A DNA stretch of 64,000 nucleotides, taken from assembly GCA_031266775.1 (NCBI GenBank), contig JAISAQ010000093.1:1-64000 (forward strand). Direction: 5' to 3'. Shown piece by piece: positions 58,658 to 64,000 of the stretch (its first letter is position 1; each line of letters opens with the position of its first letter). The translations under genes were made by a program, and so were the position numbers. The notes under the pieces were generated by a model, which saw only the letters and a program-made list of their open reading frames with translations, made no database searches and had not been told where the DNA came from. Source of the DNA: Treponema sp. (lineage in GTDB: Bacteria; Spirochaetota; Spirochaetia; Treponematales; Breznakiellaceae).

Positions 58658-59023
58658 ATGGCGCGTCTTTTGGGGGTTGACCTTCCGAATAAGCATGTGG
58701 ATATTGCCCTGACCTATATCTACGGAATAGGCCGGTCCAGCGCGGAGGATATTTGCACCAAGGCGAAGATAGACCGCGGGCGGCTTATCAACGATCTGAG
58801 CCAGGAAGAACTCAATGAACTCAGGCAGATTATTGAGGCGGATTACAAGGTGGAAGGGCGCCTTCGCACCGAAGTTGCCCTGAATATAAAGCGCCTTATG
58901 GATATAGGCTGTTACCGGGGGCTCAGGCACCGCAAGGGGCTTCCCCTTCGCGGCCAGAGGACCAGAACAAACGCCCGTACCAGAAAGGGCAAGAAGAAGA
59001 CCGTCGCGGGCAAGAAGAAGTAG
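58658..59023 (+). CDS. rpsM: 30S ribosomal protein S13
   Basis: 121-residue S13 of the 30S head, contacting the P-site tRNA through its tail. [38 protein letters not shown] and [35 protein letters not shown] are canonical. TAGGAG precedes ATG 58658, 8 bp after rpmJ. Confidence 0.97.
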   Translation: MARLLGVDLPNKHVDIALTYIYGIGRSSAEDICTKAKIDRGRLINDLSQEELNELRQIIEADYKVEGRLRTEVALNIKRLMDIGCYRGLRHRKGLPLRGQRTRTNARTRKGKKKTVAGKKK

Positions 59024-59074
59024 GCCGCGGGAAAAACCGCGCAAGGTTTTTCCTGACATATATCGGAGGAATGA

Positions 59075-59458
59075 GTGGCTGCCAATACGAGGAAGAAGAA
59101 GGAAAAAAAGTCGGTTTACGAAGGAAACGTGTATATTCAGGCTACCTTCAACAATACCATTGTGACTATTACGGACCTTATGGGAAACACTGTTTCCTGG
59201 GCCAGTTCCGGGGAACTCAGCTTCCGCGGGGCGAAGAAGTCGACTCCTTTTGCCGCCCAGTCGGTTACCGAGACCGCCGCGCAGAAGGCCATGCAGTCGG
59301 GGCTCCGCGAGGTGCATGTATATGTAAAGGGCCCGGGCATAGGCCGTGAATCGGCGATACGTCAGCTTGGCGCTTTGGGCATCAAGGTGAAGTCCATTAA
59401 CGATGTGACTCCTATTCCCCATAACGGCTGCCGGCCGCGGAAGACGCGGCGTATTTAA
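59075..59458 (+). CDS. rpsK: 30S ribosomal protein S11
   Basis: 127-residue S11 of the platform, near the E-site m[49 protein letters not shown] and [46 protein letters not shown] are nearly invariant. GTG 59075 lies 5 nt after GGAGG. Confidence 0.97.
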   Translation: MAANTRKKKEKKSVYEGNVYIQATFNNTIVTITDLMGNTVSWASSGELSFRGAKKSTPFAAQSVTETAAQKAMQSGLREVHVYVKGPGIGRESAIRQLGALGIKVKSINDVTPIPHNGCRPRKTRRI

Positions 59459-59470
59459 GGAAGGGAACGT

Positions 59471-60106
59471 ATGGCAAGATATACCGGGCCTGTCTGCCGC
59501 CTCTGCCGGGCTGAACAGAAGAAGCTCATGTTGAAAGGGGATCGCTGCAAGAGCGATAAATGCCCTGTTAACAGAAAACGCCCGGCGCCGGGAAAAGATC
59601 CCAAGGCGCGGGCCGGCAAAAGATCGGATTACGGCGTACAGCTTCGCGAGAAGCAGAAGCTTAAGAGAATTTACGGCATGCAGGAAAAACAGTTCAGCCT
59701 GTTTTTTGAGCGTGCCCTGCGTATGCCCGGCATTACCGGCGAGAACCTTTTTGTTCTCCTTGAACGGCGGCTTGACAATGTGGTGTACCGGCTGCGTTTT
59801 GCCGCGAGCCGGAGCCAGGCCAGGCAGATAGTGCTGCACGGGCATGTGACGGTAAACGGAAAGCGTGTTAATGTACCCAGCTCTCTTGTGAAGCCGGAAG
59901 ATGAAATAGCTATTGGTGAGACCAGCAGGAATCTCCTCGTGGTCAAGGATTCCCTTAAGGAATTCGGGAAATCGGGAGTTATGCCCTGGCTTTCCCTTGA
60001 TCCCGACGCGATGAAGGGAAAGTTCCTTGCTTCTCCGCGGCGAAGCGACATTACGGATCTCGCGGATGTCAAGGAACAGATGGTCGTCGAACTTTATTCT
60101 AAATAG
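59471..60106 (+). CDS. rpsD: 30S ribosomal protein S4, zinc-binding type
   Basis: 211-residue S4, an early 30S assembly protein with an S4 RNA-binding domain (LERRLDNVVYRLRFAASRSQARQIVLHGHVTVNGKRVNVPS). Cys9, Cys12, Cys26 and Cys31 form the zinc site of the C+ form. In E. coli S4 represses the alpha operon; no such site is evident here. 12 bp after rpsK. Confidence 0.97.
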   Translation: MARYTGPVCRLCRAEQKKLMLKGDRCKSDKCPVNRKRPAPGKDPKARAGKRSDYGVQLREKQKLKRIYGMQEKQFSLFFERALRMPGITGENLFVLLERRLDNVVYRLRFAASRSQARQIVLHGHVTVNGKRVNVPSSLVKPEDEIAIGETSRNLLVVKDSLKEFGKSGVMPWLSLDPDAMKGKFLASPRRSDITDLADVKEQMVVELYSK

Positions 60107-60136
60107 GCTTTCTCCGGGAAAGTCCAAGGAGTCTAA

Positions 60137-61192
60137 ATGGCCCGCAAGAACCTTCTTAAAGGATTTAAGCGCCCAAAAGGCATTACCTTTGAGCATGGCG
60201 AGCTGAAACAAAACTACGGTAAATTCGCCGCCGCCCCCTTTGAACCGGGATTTGGTACCACCGTTGGTAATACCTTAAGGCGGGTCCTTCTTTCTTCGAT
60301 TCAGGGTTACGCCATTACCGCGGTAAAAATTACTTCCCGCGACGCCGACGGGACCGCGCACAGCGTTTCAAGTGAATTTGAAACCATTCCCAATATCATG
60401 GAAGACACCCTGGAGGTGATCAACAATCTCAAACAGATCAGGCTTAAACTGGCCGGCGACGCGGAGCAGGATATACTTCTTTATGAATGGTCCGGCAAAA
60501 AAGAAATAAAAAGTGATGATTTTGGCAGGGAAGGGCAGGTGGAAATACTCAGTTCCGGCCATCATATAATGACCCTGATGGACAACGCGAAGCTGGAATT
60601 TGAGGTGCAGATAGATCTGGGGCGCGGTTATGTTCCTTCCGAGGTAAACGAGCGTTATGTTGAGGTTATCGGAACCATTCCCCTGGACGCGATCTTCTCG
60701 CCGGTTAAAAAGGTAAAATTCTCCGTGGAGCCGACCCGTGTGGGGCAGCGCAGCGACTACGACAAGCTTATCCTTGAGATATGGACCGACGGTACGGTGC
60801 GTCCCGATGACGCCCTGGCCGAAGCCGCGAAAATAGCCAAGGATCATTTTTCGGTGTTTATCAATTTTGATGAAAACAATCTGGGCGGCGACGAGGATTT
60901 TGATGAGGATGATGAGCATATACGGCAGATCCTCAATACGCCGGTGGAGGAACTGGAACTTTCCGTCCGGTCTTCCAACTGTCTTAAAAACGCCAATATC
61001 GAAACGATAGGGGAGCTGACCCGGAAAACCGAAGACGACATAGCAAAAACGAGGAATTTCGGAAAGAAGTCTCTTCTTGAGATAAAGGAAAAGCTCAAAG
61101 AGTGGAATTTGAGTCTTGGGATAACCGACATGAACGTGCTGAAAAACGCCGTCAGGGTTGCTCCCCAAAAGGAAACGGAAGATGAAGCATAG
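60137..61192 (+). CDS. rpoA: RNA polymerase alpha subunit
   Basis: 351-residue alpha subunit. The N-terminal dimerisation domain has [27 protein letters not shown] (about 37-63) and the assembly residues. An acidic linker ([17 protein letters not shown]) near 255-270 leads to the C-terminal DNA-binding domain ([44 protein letters not shown]). AAGGAG precedes ATG 60137. It overlaps rplQ by 11 bp. Confidence 0.98.
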   Translation: MARKNLLKGFKRPKGITFEHGELKQNYGKFAAAPFEPGFGTTVGNTLRRVLLSSIQGYAITAVKITSRDADGTAHSVSSEFETIPNIMEDTLEVINNLKQIRLKLAGDAEQDILLYEWSGKKEIKSDDFGREGQVEILSSGHHIMTLMDNAKLEFEVQIDLGRGYVPSEVNERYVEVIGTIPLDAIFSPVKKVKFSVEPTRVGQRSDYDKLILEIWTDGTVRPDDALAEAAKIAKDHFSVFINFDENNLGGDEDFDEDDEHIRQILNTPVEELELSVRSSNCLKNANIETIGELTRKTEDDIAKTRNFGKKSLLEIKEKLKEWNLSLGITDMNVLKNAVRVAPQKETEDEA

Positions 61193-61595
61193 ACGGGGCT
61201 TTAACCCCCTTGAACGGGCTTCCGCCCATCGCAAGGCACTGCACCGCAGCATGGTAACTTCGCTGTTCCGGTACGAACGGATTAAGACTACCAAGGCCAA
61301 AGCCCTGGAAATACGGAGAAGTGCTGAAAAACTTATTACGCGGGCCAAGACGGATTCGGTTCATAACCGGCGCATTGTTTCCGGCCGCCTTTTTGACGAG
61401 GGGATAGTGGCAAAGCTTTTTACCGATATAGCGGTAAGGATGAAGGAAAGGCCCGGCGGCTACACCCGCATTATAAAGCTGGGGCAGCGTTACGGGGACG
61501 CCGCCGAAGAAGTGCTTCTTGAACTGGTGGATTACAAGCCGGACGCCGGAGACAAAAAGAAGAAGAGCAAGAAAGCCGCCAAGGCGGCCGGTTAA
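61182..61595 (+). CDS. rplQ: 50S ribosomal protein L17
   Basis: 137-residue L17 at the tunnel exit. [55 protein letters not shown] is diagnostic. The C-terminus is a Lys-rich tail. ATG 61182 inside rpoA has AAAGGAAACGGAAG upstream; the frame from 61158 would only add rpoA-antiphase residues. Confidence 0.97.
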   Translation: MKHRRGFNPLERASAHRKALHRSMVTSLFRYERIKTTKAKALEIRRSAEKLITRAKTDSVHNRRIVSGRLFDEGIVAKLFTDIAVRMKERPGGYTRIIKLGQRYGDAAEEVLLELVDYKPDAGDKKKKSKKAAKAAG

Positions 61596-61609
61596 CAAGA
61601 GGAGAGGAA

Positions 61610-61921
61610 ATGTCCAAAGCGCATAGAGGCAAGGGTATACGGGAATTGGCCGCGCACGGCCGGGGAGAGTGTCCGGTCTGCGGGCGGCAAAATGTAAAGA
61701 TCCTCTACGAGCAGGAATCAGGCGAGACAAAGGTCAAGATCTGCAAAGTCTGCCGCGCCGCCGTCAAACACGGCAAGAAAAGCGTAGTTGCGGCATCTGC
61801 CCCGGCGGGAAAACCCGCCGCCCGTGAAGCCGGGGCCGCCTCTCCTGCCGGAACCGAAAGCGCCGCACCGGCTGAGGCTGAAAGCCCGCCTGCGGCGGAA
61901 GACACGGCCTCCGCCGGGTAA
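61610..61921 (+). CDS. Small zinc-ribbon protein with Ala/Pro/Glu-rich tail, function unknown
   Basis: 103 residues. The first ~60 are basic and contain ECPVCGRQNVKILYE and KVKICKVCRAAVKHGKK, two CxxC pairs spaced like a zinc ribbon. The last ~45 are a low-complexity Ala/Glu/Pro tail. AGAGGAGAGG precedes ATG 61610, 14 bp after rplQ, so it rides on the ribosomal transcript and may be a ribosome-associated or RNA-binding protein. I cannot assign it to a named family. Confidence 0.7.
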   Translation: MSKAHRGKGIRELAAHGRGECPVCGRQNVKILYEQESGETKVKICKVCRAAVKHGKKSVVAASAPAGKPAAREAGAASPAGTESAAPAEAESPPAAEDTASAG

Positions 61922-61973
61922 TTTATTGCGGGGCGGGGCTCCTCTCATTACCCGGCAAAAAGTGTTCGTTAAA

Positions 61974-62717
61974 TTAAGGTATAATACCGTTATCTTTTAT
62001 GCATTTATACAGCCGTTCCGCTATCGTCTTCATTCCCTTGTCGCCGGGGTGCATTGCTACAGCGGTATTATCAAATGTGCCGTATGCCATATTGCCGGTA
62101 TTAAATGACAAGTCAGATATTGCCGCGAAGTGATACCCGTTCGCCTGAGCAATTCTTTTGTGTACGGCGGTTTTATAGCCGCTATACCAAAACGGATCAA
62201 GCATTATTACTTTTGTATTTTCCCCTTTAACACCCGCAACCAGTTTTGACAGCGCCGCATAGTAATTGTTTTTTCTGGCATAGGTTTCATTAACATTTTC
62301 GCCTAACTGCACCACAAGCAAATTAACTGTTTTTTGGGTGTTAATTTTTACAGTTTCATTAAAATTCAATTCCCAGTATCTTATTTTGTGGGTTGTATAA
62401 TTGATTCTGTAATTGTTAAATTCATTTCTTATTTTATGTATTAATTGATACACGTAATCATTTTCCGGGGAAGTTGCCGCCATGCCCCAGATTCCAAACC
62501 AGTTAACGGCGGGGTTGGGATAGTCTAACGTTATGCTGTTGCCCAAAAAATAAATGTTATAATCCGGCCTCGTATCACCTGGATCTTCAGGTACAAAATG
62601 AGTAATTGGATCAGGATGGAAAAGAAAAGTTTCCGGAGTTCTTGTCTGGCATCCAATGAAGATTAACCCGGACGCCGCAATTGCCGCCATTCTCTTTACA
62701 ATCAGTTTGTTTTTCAT
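61974..62717 (-). CDS. SGNH/GDSL-hydrolase-like lipoprotein
   Basis: 247 residues with a lipoprotein signal peptide (MKNKLIVKRMAAIAASGLIFIGC, lipid Cys23). The SGNH blocks are visible: GNSIT near 59-63 (nucleophile Ser), a VVQLGENVN segment with the Gly/Asn of blocks II-III, and AMHPGDKG near the end with the catalytic His. Such enzymes are esterases or carbohydrate deacetylases at the cell surface. The gene is clearly AT-richer than its surroundings, which suggests later acquisition. AGAGGATTATT precedes the start. Confidence 0.78.
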   Translation of the reverse strand: MKNKLIVKRMAAIAASGLIFIGCQTRTPETFLFHPDPITHFVPEDPGDTRPDYNIYFLGNSITLDYPNPAVNWFGIWGMAATSPENDYVYQLIHKIRNEFNNYRINYTTHKIRYWELNFNETVKINTQKTVNLLVVQLGENVNETYARKNNYYAALSKLVAGVKGENTKVIMLDPFWYSGYKTAVHKRIAQANGYHFAAISDLSFNTGNMAYGTFDNTAVAMHPGDKGMKTIAERLYKCIKDNGIIP

Positions 62718-62847
62718 AATAATCCTCTTTCAAGTTGGTAAAAATCACTCTAAAAAGAGTTTTATAAAAACAGAAACATACCTTTCCGCTTTATACCCCT
62801 AAAATTCCGGCATCTTTTACCTTTCTTTTTCTGCCCCTATAGACATA

Positions 62848-64000
62848 TCACCAGGGCCCTTTTTTAGTGAAAGGATTTTCCGTAAGTATTCCTGAGGGGA
62901 ATATGCTTTCCGCAAGATTCGTAAAATACGAAACGCCGATTTCGCTTCCTTTTCCTGTCTGCCGCAGCCAGTGGCGCTGCGCCAAATCATCGGTGTAGGA
63001 TGAAAGGGGATAAACCCTGAAATTCGTATAGCCTCTGTCATAGTGGGTTACGACGGGAATTATCCCCGATTGATCAATGAGCGTGTTTCCGCCTTCTTTT
63101 TTTACGCGGACATAGGCAAGGGCGCCAAGGAGGCGCGGGCTTCTGTCCTGCGCGGACAGGAAATTTCCCAGCGAATAATAGCAGAGCGTTTGGCCGCCTC
63201 CTGGCCTCGGAATGGTTTCGACAGGCTGAATGACATGGGGATGATGCCCGAGGATGAGGTCCGCGCCGTGTCCGGCCAGGAAAAGGGCGGTCTTTTTCTG
63301 GGCGGCGTTCGGGCTGTGCTCGTATTCGTTGCCCCAGTGAACGGAAACAACGAGGAAGTCGCAGAGGGGGCGGAGGGCGTCCATTTCTTCGGCCATGGTC
63401 TTTTCGTCCGCCAGCGCGACAAGCCAGGGTTTGTCCCGGGGAACAGGAAGCCCGTTGGTCCCGTATGTGTAGGACAGAAAACCCGCGCGTATGTTGTTCC
63501 GCTCGACGATAAGAGGCCGCTGTCTTTCTTCCTGTGAGCGGCGTATCCCCAGGTAGCCGACGCCGGGAACGGTGTCCCAGTAGTCCATGGTAGCGAAGAC
63601 CGCCTTTTCCCCCTTGTCCATGACATGGTTGTTCGCGTGATTGATGATGTCGAAACCCGCCGAGGCAAGAGCCGCCCCCAGTTCCTGCGGGGAATTAAAA
63701 CGAGGATACCCCGAAAGGCCGAATTCCGCGCCGCCGAGCAGCGTTTCCTGATTTATAAAGGCGATGTCCGCTTCTTTTATATAGGGGGTAATTTCGGAAT
63801 AATTGCCGGTAAAGTCCCAGTCTTCCCCCGGAGGGGGCGGGCGTATCATGGGATCGTGGTACAGATTGTCCCCGGCGGCGAGGAGGGTAAGGTAATAAAG
63901 CGGAATTGTATCCGGCCGGGATTCTGCCGCCGGGCCGGCGGCGGGAAAAGAAAGCTCCTGTCCGGGTGTGATGCGTTTTTGCAACGTGCACGAAAAAAAG
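62848..64000 (-). CDS. CapA-family protein, lipoprotein-like (5' end beyond window)
   Basis: The visible 384 codons show the CapA/PgsA-type metallophosphatase-like fold: LLAAGDNLYHDPMI, DIAFINQETLLGG, NHANNHVMDKG, SVHWGNEYEH and LGHHPHVIQPVE, with conserved metal-type His and Asp. CapA proteins take part in poly-gamma-glutamate or other capsule synthesis, but many homologues have unknown roles. Reading past the TTG at 63984, the frame stays open to the window edge as FFSCTLQKR. This looks like a lipoprotein cleavage site, so the true start lies outside. It precedes the SGNH lipoprotein gene. Confidence 0.85.
   Translation of the reverse strand, partial: FFSCTLQKRITPGQELSFPAAGPAAESRPDTIPLYYLTLLAAGDNLYHDPMIRPPPPGEDWDFTGNYSEITPYIKEADIAFINQETLLGGAEFGLSGYPRFNSPQELGAALASAGFDIINHANNHVMDKGEKAVFATMDYWDTVPGVGYLGIRRSQEERQRPLIVERNNIRAGFLSYTYGTNGLPVPRDKPWLVALADEKTMAEEMDALRPLCDFLVVSVHWGNEYEHSPNAAQKKTALFLAGHGADLILGHHPHVIQPVETIPRPGGGQTLCYYSLGNFLSAQDRSPRLLGALAYVRVKKEGGNTLIDQSGIIPVVTHYDRGYTNFRVYPLSSYTDDLAQRHWLRQTGKGSEIGVSYFTNLAESIFPSGILTENPFTKKGPW

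Noticed and set aside
1-64000. CRISPR arrays, tRNA and rRNA genes
   Set aside because: No regularly spaced repeats and no cloverleaf or rRNA sequence was recognised by reading both strands.

Overview
The window looks like a chromosomal segment of a spirochaete, most likely a Treponema-type bacterium of the insect-gut group. This is inferred from the gene content and from the ribosomal cluster (tuf followed by S10-spc-alpha, with fusA, infA, adk and map absent). Flagellar assembly genes, zinc-type S4, S14 and L36, a ThrRS without a TGS domain and a family-B DNA polymerase beside polA fit this. Most of the window is moderately GC-rich. Two AT-richer genes (FAD oxidoreductase 9250-10287, SGNH lipoprotein 61974-62717) stand out. 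No tRNA, rRNA or CRISPR array was seen.

Layout. 1-1979: tail of an acidic protein, an IS110-family remnant whose 5' non-coding end is rich in hairpins (candidate bridge RNA), then fliS and a FlgN-like gene. 1982-6202: an ECF transporter operon on the minus strand (S component, fused double ATPase, T component) with a SAM hydroxide adenosyltransferase, divergent from polA. 6219-13809: polA, an AT-rich FAD gene framed by 18-bp direct repeats and hairpins, and family-B polymerase. 13873-16300: golD-like dehydrogenase, dhaK and dhaL, divergent from an iclR regulator.

17456-35351 is a large carbohydrate/hydroxy-acid region. It holds an SMP-30 lactonase, an epimerase-like protein, ABC importer 1 and a metallo-beta-lactamase-fold hydrolase. 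A divergent aldo-keto reductase follows, then ABC importer 2 with two FAD oxidoreductases, then a unit with its own consensus promoter: a glyoxylate-carboligase-like ThDP enzyme, an iron alcohol dehydrogenase and a LarA-like nickel racemase. Neither importer has an ATPase gene here. A 17-bp site, ATTCCAAT-N4-AGAAY, recurs at three promoters in this region and ties the parts together as one putative regulon, possibly under the nearby IclR protein.

35344-45261 carries cardiolipin synthase, a YciO-like protein and a small unknown protein (minus strand). On the plus strand are an alternative sigma-70 factor preceded by an exact sigma-54 (-24/-12) promoter motif, a candidate small RNA with its own promoter and terminator, a YibQ-type deacetylase, tsaD, thrS, a nitroreductase and a DeoR regulator. 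45501-61921 is the translation cluster rpsL-rpsG, tuf, S10-spc-alpha to rplQ, with secY, rpoA and a small zinc-ribbon protein. 61974-64000 ends with an SGNH-hydrolase lipoprotein and a CapA-family protein that runs off the window.
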